This document shows positions 5,718 to 12,314 of a stretch of DNA of 12,314 nucleotides, in pieces (position 1 is the first letter of the stretch; the number at the start of each line of letters is the position of its first letter). The translations under genes were made by a program, and so were the position numbers. The notes beneath the pieces are model-generated. The model was given only the letters and a program-made list of their open reading frames with translations. It had not been told where the DNA came from and searched no databases. The stretch comes from Nocardioides sp. (lineage in GTDB: Bacteria > Actinomycetota > Actinomycetes > Propionibacteriales > Nocardioidaceae): positions 1 to 12,314 of the forward strand of contig JASLDK010000131.1 of assembly GCA_030145945.1 (NCBI GenBank), written 5' to 3'.

Positions 5718-7264
5718 CAGATGCGTTCCGTCCGGAAGATCGTCGGGTCGACCGCCACGTTGGCGTAGGCGAGCTTCTCCAGGAACTTCGGTCGAAGTCC
5801 CGTGGACCGGAGACGACCGAGGATCCGGCCGTTCTCGTCGAACCCGGCAGAGTTGTCGAAGATGAAGATGTCCTGGAGGGTGATGATGTCGCCCTCCATC
5901 CGTTCCACCTCGGTGATGTGCGTGATCCGGCGCGAACCGTCCTTGAACCTGGTCTGGTGGACGATCAGGTCCACGGCAGAGGCGACCTGTTCGCGGATGG
6001 CGCGGATCGGCAGGTCCATACCGGCCATCAGCACCATGGTCTCCATGCGAGCCAACGTGTCGCGTGGGCCGTTCGAGTGCAGGGTGCAGATGGAACCGTC
6101 GTGACCGGTGTTCATCGCCTGCAGCATGTCGAGCGCCGAGGCGTCACGGACCTCGCCGACAACGATGCGATCGGGGCGCATGCGCAGGCTGTTGCGCACC
6201 AGGTCGCGGATGGTGACCGCGCCCTTGCCCTCGATGTTGGCGGGGCGCGACTCCAGTCGCACCACGTGCTCCTGCTTGAGTTGGAGCTCGGCAGCGTCCT
6301 CGATCGTCACGATGCGTTCGTCGGTGGGGATGAAGGACGACAGCACGTTGAGGGTCGTGGTCTTGCCGGCACCCGTGCCGCCGGACACGATCACGTTCAG
6401 ACGCCCGCGGACACATGCGTCGATGAAGTCGGCGGTCTGCGGGGTGAGGGAGCCGAAGTTGATCAGGTCCTGGACGGTCAGCGGGTCCGTCGAGAACTTC
6501 CGGATCGTCAGTGCAGAGCCGTCGATGGCGAGCGGCGGAACGATCGCGTTGACACGGCTCCCGTCAGGGAGGCGGGCGTCGACCATCGGGGAGGACTCGT
6601 CGACGCGACGGCCGATGCGGGACACGATCTTGTCGATCGTGCGGCGCAGGTGGGCCTCATCGGCGAAGTGGGCCTCCGCCTTCATCAGGCGACCACCCTT
6701 CTCCAGCCAGACGTTGTCGTGCCCGTTGACCATGACCTCGGAGACCTCGGGGTCGCGAAGGTAGGGGTCGATCGGTCCGTATCCCAGGATGTCGTCGGTG
6801 ATCTCCTGCGTGACCCGGGCGCGGTCGGCCGCGCTCAGCGGACGGTCCTGCGCGCCGAGCACGTCGGAGAGGACCGAGCGAACCGTCTTGTCGAGCTCGT
6901 CCTGATCCATCTCCGCGTCGTAGAGATGCGGGCCGAGCTGCTTGATCAGCTCGCCGTGGACGCTGGCCTTGAGGTCTTCGAGACGGTCGGTCTCGGTGCC
7001 GGCGATCCGGCGACCGCTCTTGCCGTCACTGCCAGCGGCGGCAGCCCGCGAGGACAGCGGCCCCGGGGCCTTGCTCTCCGCAGCGGTCAGAGTGGCCGGT
7101 GATGTGGAGGTGGCTGCTGCCTGCGGCTCAGCCGTCGCGGGAGCCTCGGTGGCACCGACGACGTCGGCCAGCATCTCGTTGTCAGAGCCGGGCTCTGCGA
7201 CGTGGCGCCCCTGAGCGGCGGCTTCGCGTCGGGCGGCGGCGAGACGTTCGGAAAGACTCGACAT
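5717..7264 (-). CDS. tadA: TadA/CpaF-family secretion ATPase (pilus motor)
   Basis: The 515-residue protein belongs to the GspE/VirB11-like ATPases. Residues 1-90 form an Ala/Pro/Ser-rich, probably disordered extension. Residues 95-265 form the N-terminal domain (ILGYGPIDPYL, VMVNGHDNVW). The ATPase core has Walker A GGTGAGKT (295-302), an Asp box IVTIEDAAEL (318-327), Walker B RIVVGEVRD with E371, and a His box TGHDGSICTLHSNGP (386-400). It hydrolyses ATP at the cytoplasmic face of the TadB/TadC platform to assemble Flp pili. The ATG lies three bases past the TadZ stop and its stop overlaps the TadB start (TGATG). The ribosome site is weak, so translation probably depends on coupling. All catalytic residues that I can judge are intact. 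Confidence 0.96.
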   Translation of the reverse strand: MSSLSERLAAARREAAAQGRHVAEPGSDNEMLADVVGATEAPATAEPQAAATSTSPATLTAAESKAPGPLSSRAAAAGSDGKSGRRIAGTETDRLEDLKASVHGELIKQLGPHLYDAEMDQDELDKTVRSVLSDVLGAQDRPLSAADRARVTQEITDDILGYGPIDPYLRDPEVSEVMVNGHDNVWLEKGGRLMKAEAHFADEAHLRRTIDKIVSRIGRRVDESSPMVDARLPDGSRVNAIVPPLAIDGSALTIRKFSTDPLTVQDLINFGSLTPQTADFIDACVRGRLNVIVSGGTGAGKTTTLNVLSSFIPTDERIVTIEDAAELQLKQEHVVRLESRPANIEGKGAVTIRDLVRNSLRMRPDRIVVGEVRDASALDMLQAMNTGHDGSICTLHSNGPRDTLARMETMVLMAGMDLPIRAIREQVASAVDLIVHQTRFKDGSRRITHITEVERMEGDIITLQDIFIFDNSAGFDENGRILGRLRSTGLRPKFLEKLAYANVAVDPTIFRTERI

Positions 7265-7267
7265 GGC

Positions 7268-8458
7268 TCAGCCCCTGCCTCGACGGAAGAGTCCGCGCGA
7301 TCGAGCCGGTTCGGCGTGTTCGGCGGTGGCTGCGGAGCTCGGCGCCCCGATCGGCTCACCGGTGACGGAAGCGGCCAGGTTGGCGTAGGCGATGCTCGCC
7401 GCGTGGCTGGGCTTGTGCGACACGATGGGGGTGCCGGCGTTGGTGGCCGCCGCGATGTCGACCGCGGTGGCGACCTGCGCGCTGACCGGCATGCCGAGGA
7501 TCGCCTCGACCTTCTCCACGCTGATGCCCACGGCGTCGTCGGCGCGGTTGAGCAGCAGATGACGGTGCCCGCGGGCGATGCTGAGCATGTCCATCGTCTC
7601 GAGGGCGACCTTGACGTTCTTCAGAGTCGGTACGTCGAGCGTGGCGACGATGACGCACTCGTCGGTCTCGTCCAGGGCGGTCAGGGTGGCGTCATCGAAG
7701 GACGGGGAGGTGTCGACGACGATGTAGTCGAAGCCGTCACGCAGCGCGCGCAGGATCCGGGAGATCAGCAGGGGAGTGACCCGCTCCCGAACATCTGGAT
7801 GGGCGGGAGCGGCCAGGATCGTCAGGGTGTCCTGGTGCCGGGTCAGCAGACCCTCGAGCATCGCGAGGTCGATCGAGTCCTCGGACCCGACGGCCTGCTC
7901 GATGGAGTGCGTCGGGAAGAGCTGCATCGTGATCGCGACGTCTCCGAAGGCGAGATCGAGATCGACCAGGCACACCTTGCGGGCGCCCTTGTCGCTCAGC
8001 GCGAGAGCGAGATTGACCGAGGAGGTCGTCTTGCCGACGCCACCCTTGGGCGAAAAGACGGTGACGATCCGACCGAGCTGGCGAGCGCCGCCCGGGCCAC
8101 GCAACGCCTGGTAGAGCTGGTGGGCGCGCTCGATCGCACTGGTCAGGGCCTTCTCGTCGCCGCCCGCGACGACGACATCGCGTACGCCGGCCTGCATGGC
8201 CCGCGTCAGGACGTCGGTGTCGAACTCGTGACGGAGCAGGATGACACTCACCGTGGGCCGCTTGATCCGCAGCTCCTCGGCGGTCGCGAGTGCCGACGGC
8301 AGGTCGACCGTGGGGCCGAGGGCGACGACGTACTCGTCGGCGTGCTGGTCGAGCCAGGCCATCGCCCGCTCGGTGCTGCTGACGGCGTGGGAGCCGGTCG
8401 GCATGGCGTGGATCAGGCTCTCGACGAGCTGCGGATCCTGTTCTACGAGAACCGGCAT
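7268..8458 (-). CDS. tadZ: TadZ/CpaE-family ATPase (pilus localisation, ParA/MinD-like)
   Basis: I place the start at the ATG at 8456-8458, giving 396 residues, because GTGAGG lies six bases upstream and overlaps the SAF gene stop. An in-frame start at 8518 would bury 20 residues inside that gene. Residues 1-115 resemble a receiver fold with no clear phosphoacceptor Asp, as is usual for CpaE. Residues 129-370 are a MinD/ParA-type ATPase with deviant Walker A SPKGGVGKTT (136-145, signature K138 and K143), CLVDLDLAFGD (163-173) and DYIVVDTSP (244-252). The C-terminus is an Ala-rich linker ending in a basic tail RSRGLFRRGRG. TadZ proteins bind ATP, dimerise and position the Tad machine in the cell. 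The gene lies 7 bases after the SAF gene and 3 before TadA. Confidence 0.94.
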   Translation of the reverse strand: MPVLVEQDPQLVESLIHAMPTGSHAVSSTERAMAWLDQHADEYVVALGPTVDLPSALATAEELRIKRPTVSVILLRHEFDTDVLTRAMQAGVRDVVVAGGDEKALTSAIERAHQLYQALRGPGGARQLGRIVTVFSPKGGVGKTTSSVNLALALSDKGARKVCLVDLDLAFGDVAITMQLFPTHSIEQAVGSEDSIDLAMLEGLLTRHQDTLTILAAPAHPDVRERVTPLLISRILRALRDGFDYIVVDTSPSFDDATLTALDETDECVIVATLDVPTLKNVKVALETMDMLSIARGHRHLLLNRADDAVGISVEKVEAILGMPVSAQVATAVDIAAATNAGTPIVSHKPSHAASIAYANLAASVTGEPIGAPSSAATAEHAEPARSRGLFRRGRG

Positions 8459-8465
8459 GGCGACC

Positions 8466-9194
8466 TCACTTGCCGTCGCGGATGTTGGCGCAGGGCCCGG
8501 TCTTGTCGAGCTCCACACTGCTCGCAGAGTTCAGCAGCGCGACCGAGAGTTGGCCGCGCTCGCGTCCGTCCTGGATCCACTGGAACTGCTGCTGCGTGAC
8601 AGCGAGGTGCAGAGCCGGTGCGCTCGTGGCTGCGGCATTCGGGTCCTGCGTGGTGTCGGTCGTAGCCGTCTGGGCACCCTTGGAGAGCACGGTCACTCGG
8701 TCGATCAACAGGCAGGTCGGCGTCGCCGGGTCGACGGTGAGGAAGACAGCGAGTTGCGAGCCGGGCTCGATGAACGAGCCGACCGGGAGGTCGAAGGACT
8801 CCGGCTTGGCGATCATGCCCTTCGGCAGGGGCAGTGAGGCAACATCGACCGGGTCGCCGACACCGCCGAACTTGGTGGAGAGCAGTTGCTCGCCGGCGTA
8901 CAGCGTGGTCAGCGCAACCTTGCCGTCCAGATTGCCGAGGTCGCTCTGCCGCAGTGAGTTCTCGAGGACCTGACCCTGCGGGACAGCGGTCTCCGCCAAC
9001 TTGCCGGTGTCGAGAGCCGACTTGATGCTCTCGCCGGGCAGGACGGTCTTCCCAGCGGCGACGGTGACGACCTTGGTCGTCTGGTACTTCTCGGCAGCGC
9101 GGTTCTCAGCACCACGGGCGAAGATGAATACGAGGCCCACCCCCAGTGCGGCGATCACCGCTGCGACGACGAGCAACAACCTGCGACGGTCCAC
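8466..9194 (-). CDS. cpaB: SAF-domain pilus assembly protein, CpaB/RcpC-like
   Basis: The 242-residue protein has one N-terminal membrane segment (5-26), then a predicted extracytoplasmic part with a SAF-type domain (about 41-108: VVTVAAGKTVLPGESI ... LYAGEQLLSTKFG) and a C-terminal region with two cysteines (C161, C235) that could form a disulphide. CpaB/RcpC proteins work with the secretin in Gram-negative Tad systems. In actinobacteria, which have no secretin, they probably act at the outer membrane face or cell wall; that role is inferred. The start is GTG at 9192-9194, preceded by GGGAGGG about seven bases upstream, the best ribosome site in the assembly operon. It is the first gene of the minus-strand run, so the operon promoter should lie in the 193 bases upstream. 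Confidence 0.9.
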   Translation of the reverse strand: MDRRRLLLVVAAVIAALGVGLVFIFARGAENRAAEKYQTTKVVTVAAGKTVLPGESIKSALDTGKLAETAVPQGQVLENSLRQSDLGNLDGKVALTTLYAGEQLLSTKFGGVGDPVDVASLPLPKGMIAKPESFDLPVGSFIEPGSQLAVFLTVDPATPTCLLIDRVTVLSKGAQTATTDTTQDPNAAATSAPALHLAVTQQQFQWIQDGRERGQLSVALLNSASSVELDKTGPCANIRDGK

Positions 9195-9253
9195 TTCAGA
9201 GCCCTCCCGCTCCCCATGTGTTGAGCCCGCGGCGACCCGCTGCAGGCAGGCCG

Positions 9254-9259
9254 AGGCTA
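9254..9259 (-). promoter_or_regulatory. Weak candidate -10 box for the Tad assembly operon
   Basis: TAGCCT on the minus strand fits the actinobacterial TAnnnT -10 pattern and would start transcription about 50 bases before the SAF gene GTG. No good -35 hexamer sits 16-18 bases further up, so the call rests on the hexamer and its position. The same TAGCCT hexamer stands directly in front of the SRPBCC gene at 11255-11260. Confidence 0.3.
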
Positions 9260-9327
9260 GCGAACGAACAGCCGCAGGAGTGAGGGAAATCGTGAAATGC
9301 GTCGCAATGTTGGCCGATCGCGACCGT

Positions 9328-9356
9328 GGCCATGGCCCATCGGGACTATGGTCCCG
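9328..9356. promoter_or_regulatory. DosR-box-like palindrome with a neighbouring degenerate dyad
   Basis: Plus-strand CGGGAC-TATG-GTCCCG (9341-9356) is a perfect 6-bp dyad. Its core GGGACTATGGTCCC differs at one position from the core of the DosR/DevR consensus known from M. tuberculosis, GGGACTWWAGTCCC. A second 10-bp perfect palindrome, GGCCATGGCC (9328-9337), lies 16 bases away centre to centre and shares the ATGG core. The site is in the gap between fadD and the Tad assembly genes, about 147 bases upstream of the SAF gene start. A LuxR-family regulator is the likely binder. The alternative is a weak hairpin ending the fadD transcript 32 bases past its stop, but no T run follows it. Confidence 0.5.
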
Positions 9357-9387
9357 TCGGAATCGCCCGACAGGTCAGCGGCGGAGG

Positions 9388-11178
9388 TCAGGAATAGAGA
9401 GCGGCAATCTCGTCGCGGCACTCGCGCATCACGACGTTCCGCTTCAGCTTCAGGCTGGGCGTGACCTGCCCCGCCTCCTCGGTCCAGTCCGTCGGCAGGA
9501 TGGTGAACTTCCTGATCGATTCGGCCTTCGACACCGCCTTGTTGGCGTCGTCGACAGCGGTCTGGATCTCCGCACGCAGGTCCTCGTCGTCGACCAGGTC
9601 GGCGATCTTCCCGTTCTTGCCGTGCTGCTCGGCCCAGGCGGGGAAAGCCTCCTCATCGATCGTGACGAGGGCCCCGATGAAGGGTTGGCCGTCGCCCACG
9701 ACCAGACACTGGCTCACCAGTGCAGACGCTCGGACCCGGTCCTCCAGGACGGCTGGTGCGACATTCTTGCCGCCGGCGGTCACGAGGATCTCCTTCTTGC
9801 GGCCGGTGATCCGGACGAAGCCCTCGTCGTCGACCTCGCCGACGTCACCGGTGTGGAACCAGCCGTCGGCATCCAACGCATCGCTCGACGCATCGGGGTT
9901 CTTCCAGTAGCCGGTGAACACCTGGCCGCCGCGGAAGAGCAGCTCGCCGTCGTCGGCGATCCGGACCGCCGTACCTTGCAGTGGGCGACCAACGGTGCCC
10001 ACCTTCTGCGCGTCCGGCAGGTTGACGGTCAGCGCCGCGGTTGTCTCGGTGAGGCCATATCCCTCGAGGATCGTGACACCCACCCCCCGGTAGAAGTGGC
10101 CGAGGCGATCGCCGAGCGGTGCGCCGCCCGAGACCGCGAACTCGCAGTTGCCGCCGAGCGCGGAGCGGAGCTTGCCGTAGACGAGTCGAGAGAACAGTGC
10201 GTGCTGGCCACGAACGCGCAGCGGCACGCGACCCGAGTCGAGCGCGCGCGAATAGGCGATCGCCGCCTCTGCGGCGCGGTCGAAGATCTTCCCCTTGCCA
10301 TCGGCCGCCGCCTTCTGCGATGCGGTGTTGAAGACCTTCTCGAACACCCGGGGCACGGCGAGGATGAACGTGGGCTTGAAGGTCGCCAACTGGGGCAGCA
10401 GGTTCTTGATGTCCGCGCTGTGTCCCAAACGAGTGCGGGACTTGATGCAGCCGACCTGGATGATCCGGGCGAACACGTGCGCGAGGGGCAGGAACAGCAG
10501 TGTGGAGGCACCCTCCGAGTCGAAGAGCCGCTCCAGTTCGGCGACCGCGACGCACAGCTCGGTCTGGAAGTTGTCGTGGGTGAGCATGCAGCCCTTGGGG
10601 CGTCCGGTGGTCCCGGACGTGTAGATCAGCGTTGCGAGAGCATCAGGCCCGGTCGTCGTACGACGGGCCTCGAGGTCGGTGTCGGAGACCTCGGTGCCGA
10701 GGGCGGTCAGTGTCGTGACGGCGCCGTCGTCGATAGTCCACACCTGTTGGAGTGCCGGCAGATCGGCGCGGATCGCGTCCACCTTCGCGAGGTGGGAGGC
10801 GTCCTCACAGACGATCGCGCGCGCCTCGGAGTCCGACAGGATCCAGTTGACCTGCTCCTCGGAGGAGGACTCGTAGATCGGCACCGTCGCTGCACCGGCG
10901 AACCAGATCGCATAGTCGAGCAACGTCCACTCGTAGCGCGTGCGCGAGATGACGGCGACGCGGTCACCTGCCTCGATCCCGGCGGCCATCAGGCCCTTGG
11001 CGACGGAGGACACCTCGGCAAGGAACTCGGCGCAGGTCACGTCGGACCATCCGCCGTCTGCCGTCGCGCGACTGAACTGCACCGTCGACGGCGCCTCGGC
11101 CGCATTGCGGACCACGTCGTCGGTGAGGTTTCCCGAGGTGGGGATCTCGATGGTCTGCGGGGTGGAGTACTCGCGCAC
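9388..11178 (-). CDS. fadD15: Long-chain acyl-CoA ligase, FadD15-like (AMP-forming)
   Basis: The 596-residue protein belongs to the ANL adenylating superfamily. Motifs in order are the phosphate loop YTSGTTGRPKG (186-196), LPLAHVFARI (230-239), EGYGLTET (372-379), GWFHTGD with D445, the hinge GRKKE (459-463) and a C-terminal TPSLKLKR (573-580) carrying the expected catalytic lysine. It activates fatty acids to acyl-AMP and then acyl-CoA, feeding lipid synthesis or breakdown. The start is GTG at 11176-11178 with AGGAGA five bases upstream. Its nearest relatives are probably the FadD15 group because of the adjoining SRPBCC and ArsA-like genes; the exact substrate length cannot be read from sequence. 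It runs in the same direction as the Tad genes, but the 193-base gap suggests a separate unit. Confidence 0.94.
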   Translation of the reverse strand: MREYSTPQTIEIPTSGNLTDDVVRNAAEAPSTVQFSRATADGGWSDVTCAEFLAEVSSVAKGLMAAGIEAGDRVAVISRTRYEWTLLDYAIWFAGAATVPIYESSSEEQVNWILSDSEARAIVCEDASHLAKVDAIRADLPALQQVWTIDDGAVTTLTALGTEVSDTDLEARRTTTGPDALATLIYTSGTTGRPKGCMLTHDNFQTELCVAVAELERLFDSEGASTLLFLPLAHVFARIIQVGCIKSRTRLGHSADIKNLLPQLATFKPTFILAVPRVFEKVFNTASQKAAADGKGKIFDRAAEAAIAYSRALDSGRVPLRVRGQHALFSRLVYGKLRSALGGNCEFAVSGGAPLGDRLGHFYRGVGVTILEGYGLTETTAALTVNLPDAQKVGTVGRPLQGTAVRIADDGELLFRGGQVFTGYWKNPDASSDALDADGWFHTGDVGEVDDEGFVRITGRKKEILVTAGGKNVAPAVLEDRVRASALVSQCLVVGDGQPFIGALVTIDEEAFPAWAEQHGKNGKIADLVDDEDLRAEIQTAVDDANKAVSKAESIRKFTILPTDWTEEAGQVTPSLKLKRNVVMRECRDEIAALYS

Positions 11179-11194
11179 CGTTTCTCCTGATCTG

Positions 11195-11204
11195 ACCGGC
11201 CGGT
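11195..11204. promoter_or_regulatory. 10-bp palindrome in the fadD leader, candidate operator
   Basis: ACCGGCCGGT is perfectly self-complementary and, read with flanks on the minus strand, extends to TTACCGGCCGGTCA with matching outer T and A. It lies between the fadD ribosome site and its candidate -10 box, a place where a TetR-type repressor could block transcription. G/C-only palindromes occur by chance in such DNA, so support is modest. Confidence 0.35.
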
Positions 11205-11217
11205 AACAAGCGGCCCG

Positions 11218-11223
11218 AGCCTA
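11218..11223 (-). promoter_or_regulatory. Candidate -10 box for fadD
   Basis: TAGGCT on the minus strand fits TAnnnT and would give a leader of about 30 bases with the AGGAGA ribosome site. No clear -35 is seen. Confidence 0.35.
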
Positions 11224-11254
11224 CTCCGCCACCTGCGGGGGGCCACGGGTCCGG

Positions 11255-11260
11255 TAGCCT
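11255..11260 (+). promoter_or_regulatory. Candidate -10 box giving a leaderless SRPBCC transcript
   Basis: TAGCCT ends six bases before the ATG at 11267, so transcription would begin at or next to the start codon. There is no purine-rich ribosome site in front of the ATG. Leaderless genes of this form (TAnnnT, 6-7 bases, ATG) are common in actinobacteria. Confidence 0.6.
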
Positions 11261-11266
11261 TCCCGC

Positions 11267-11722
11267 ATGGCCGAACAGACGTCCTCATCGATCGTCGTCG
11301 ATGCACCAGCCGCCGAAGTGATGGCCGTCATTGCCGATTTCGCCGCCTATCCCCAGTGGGCCAAGGGCGTCACGGTCGCCGACGTGCGTTCGTCGTACGA
11401 CGCTGCCGACCCGACCCAGGCCGGACGGGCACGCGAGGTGTTCTTCGCCCTCGACGTCTCGCCCATCAAGGACGAATACACGTTGTCCTATGTCTGGGAC
11501 GGCGACCGTCAGGTCACCTGGACGCTTCTCGAGGGCAAGATGCTCAAGGCACTCGAAGGTGCCTACGTGCTGCGCGAGACCGGTGCCGGCACCGAGGTCA
11601 CCTATCGCCTCGCACTCGACGTCTCGATCCCGCTCATCGGCATGCTGAAGCGCAAGGGCGAGAAGATCCTGATCGACACCGCGCTCAAGGGATTGAAGAA
11701 GCGCGTCGAGTCCGGCGCCTGA
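11267..11722 (+). CDS. SRPBCC-fold protein (polyketide cyclase/START-like), TB16.3-like
   Basis: The 151-residue protein fits a single SRPBCC (Bet v1/START-like) domain. The typical opening SSSIVVDAPAAEVMAVIADFAAYPQW (6-31; shown by IVVDAPA, V-x-x-V-I-A-D and YPQW) is followed by alternating strands such as REVFFALDVSPIKDEYTLSY and VTYRLALDVSIPL, and a long C-terminal helix from about 128 to the end. The fold binds hydrophobic ligands in a cavity; the ligand is unknown. It is divergent from the acyl-CoA ligase and four bases ahead of an ArsA-type ATPase. I recall the same three families close together in M. tuberculosis (Rv2185c, Rv2184c, Rv2187), which suggests a linked role in lipid or membrane-protein handling. 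The start is the ATG directly after the -10 box. Confidence 0.9.
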   Translation: MAEQTSSSIVVDAPAAEVMAVIADFAAYPQWAKGVTVADVRSSYDAADPTQAGRAREVFFALDVSPIKDEYTLSYVWDGDRQVTWTLLEGKMLKALEGAYVLRETGAGTEVTYRLALDVSIPLIGMLKRKGEKILIDTALKGLKKRVESGA

Positions 11723-11726
11723 CCGC

Positions 11727-12314
11727 GTGCGGATCGTCCTCTTCACCGGCAAGGGCGGCGTCGGGAAGTCCACCGTCGCTGCCGGAACGGCCGCCCTCTC
11801 CGCAGCCAGTGGGTTGCGGACGCTGGTGATCTCGACCGACGCCGCACACTCACTCGCCGACGCCTACGGCCGGGGCTCGACCCCTGCCGGTGCGGACCCC
11901 GTCGAGGTCGCCCCCCTGCTCTTCCTGCAACAAGTCGACGCCCAGTTGCGCTTCGAACAGTCCTGGGCAGACGTGCAGCGCTACCTGCTCTCCGTCCTCG
12001 ACGCCGTCGGCATGGATCCCGTCGCCGCCGAGGAGATGACCGTCATCCCCGGAGCCGAGGAGGTGCTGGCGCTGCTCGAACTGCGCCAGCACGCCCGTTC
12101 CGGCGCGTGGGACGTCATCGTCGTCGACTGCGCACCGACCGCCGAGACCCTGCGCCTGTTGGCGCTGCCGGAGGCTCTGGGGTGGTACCTCGAACGCTTC
12201 CTGCCCATTCAGCGTCGGCTGGTCAAGGCGCTGCGTCCGGTGCTCAACCGTGCCGCCGGCGTGCCCATGCCGGGGGATGGCGTCTTCGACGCGATCACCC
12301 GTCTGCACGCCGAG
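11727..12314 (+). CDS. ArsA/Get3-family ATPase (partial, runs off right edge)
   Basis: The first 196 codons are present and the frame is still open at the last base. The start is GTG at 11727-11729, four bases past the SRPBCC stop, with no strong ribosome site, so coupling is likely. The sequence opens VRIVLFTGKGGVGKSTVAA, with a deviant Walker A GKGGVGKS (8-15; K9 and K14). Switch I is STDAAHSLADAYG (36-48, D38), where Ala replaces the usual Pro of DPAHS. Switch II is VVDCAPTAETLRLLALPE (132-149, D134), close to the family DxAPTGHTLRLLxLP, with Ala-Glu replacing Gly-His. The family includes arsenite-pump ATPases and tail-anchored-protein chaperones. With no ars genes nearby, arsenic resistance is unlikely; a role with the adjacent SRPBCC protein is inferred. 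Confidence 0.92.
   Translation, partial: MRIVLFTGKGGVGKSTVAAGTAALSAASGLRTLVISTDAAHSLADAYGRGSTPAGADPVEVAPLLFLQQVDAQLRFEQSWADVQRYLLSVLDAVGMDPVAAEEMTVIPGAEEVLALLELRQHARSGAWDVIVVDCAPTAETLRLLALPEALGWYLERFLPIQRRLVKALRPVLNRAAGVPMPGDGVFDAITRLHAE

Noticed and set aside
8459..8518. Longer N-terminus for TadZ, starting at 8518
   Set aside because: It would overlap the SAF gene by about 50 bases; the downstream ATG has a clear ribosome site and begins at the usual CpaE N-terminus.
9001..11190. Long open frame on the plus strand opposite fadD (729 residues)
   Set aside because: It is a shadow of the acyl-CoA ligase caused by high third-position G+C. The translation is rich in Arg, Gly, His and Asp, with no recognisable domain, while the opposite strand has a full motif set.
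11727..12314. Arsenite-resistance ATPase
   Set aside because: The family fits, but there are no ars genes or metal-binding cysteine pattern in view, and the neighbours point to the fadD/SRPBCC context.
1..12314. Mobile element, phage, CRISPR or RNA genes
   Set aside because: I found no transposase, integrase, regularly spaced short repeats, tRNA cloverleaf or rRNA-like sequence. The only direct repeat is the pilin duplication.

Overview
The window is high-G+C DNA from an actinobacterium. Third codon positions are strongly G/C, GTG starts are frequent, and there are long spurious open frames opposite the real genes. The gene set and order fit Propionibacteriales (Nocardioides-like), but that placement is inference. 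Three points support an actinobacterium: a Flp/Tad pilus locus with no secretin gene in view, a TadB carrying a fused von Willebrand factor A domain, and a fadD15 / SRPBCC / ArsA-like block that I recall being arranged similarly in Mycobacterium tuberculosis (Rv2187, Rv2185c, Rv2184c).

Layout. From about 9200 down to 1, everything is on the minus strand and reads right to left as one Tad (tight adherence) type IVb pilus locus. The order is a SAF-domain CpaB/RcpC-like protein, the TadZ/CpaE localisation ATPase, the TadA/CpaF motor ATPase, a VWA-TadB fusion, TadC, a NarL-type sensor kinase, its LuxR-type response regulator, one complete Flp pilin, and a second pilin cut by the left edge. The seven genes from 9194 to 591 are packed tightly: TGATG or ATGA overlaps at four junctions... 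specifically TGATG at TadA/TadB and TadB/TadC and ATGA at kinase/regulator, with gaps of 3, 7 and 26 bases at the other three. They are probably one transcript. The pilin genes are set apart by a 149-base gap and have their own strong ribosome sites. A terminator-like hairpin separates the two pilins.

Right of 9388 is a second unit: a long-chain acyl-CoA ligase on the minus strand, and divergent from it on the plus strand an SRPBCC lipid-binding-fold protein followed after 4 bases by an ArsA-family ATPase that runs off the right edge. The 88-base divergent gap holds -10-like boxes for both directions, an apparently leaderless start for the SRPBCC gene, and a 10-bp perfect palindrome in front of fadD.

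How it works together. TadA (ATP-driven motor) with TadB and TadC (membrane platform) should extract and polymerise Flp pilin. TadZ places the machine in the cell, and the SAF protein probably acts on the outer face. The coupled kinase/regulator pair inside the operon suggests that pilus production is switched by a signal sensed through six membrane segments. Two palindromes are candidate operators: a DosR-box-like element upstream of the SAF gene, and a TAGTC-N6-GACTA dyad between the regulator gene and the pilin. The prepilin peptidase and TadE/TadF/TadG-type pseudopilins are not in this window and may lie beyond the left edge.

I see no tRNA, rRNA, CRISPR array, insertion sequence or phage gene. 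The most unusual points are the Gly-to-Arg change at the peptidase cleavage position of the edge pilin, the VWA-TadB fusion, and the DosR-like palindrome.
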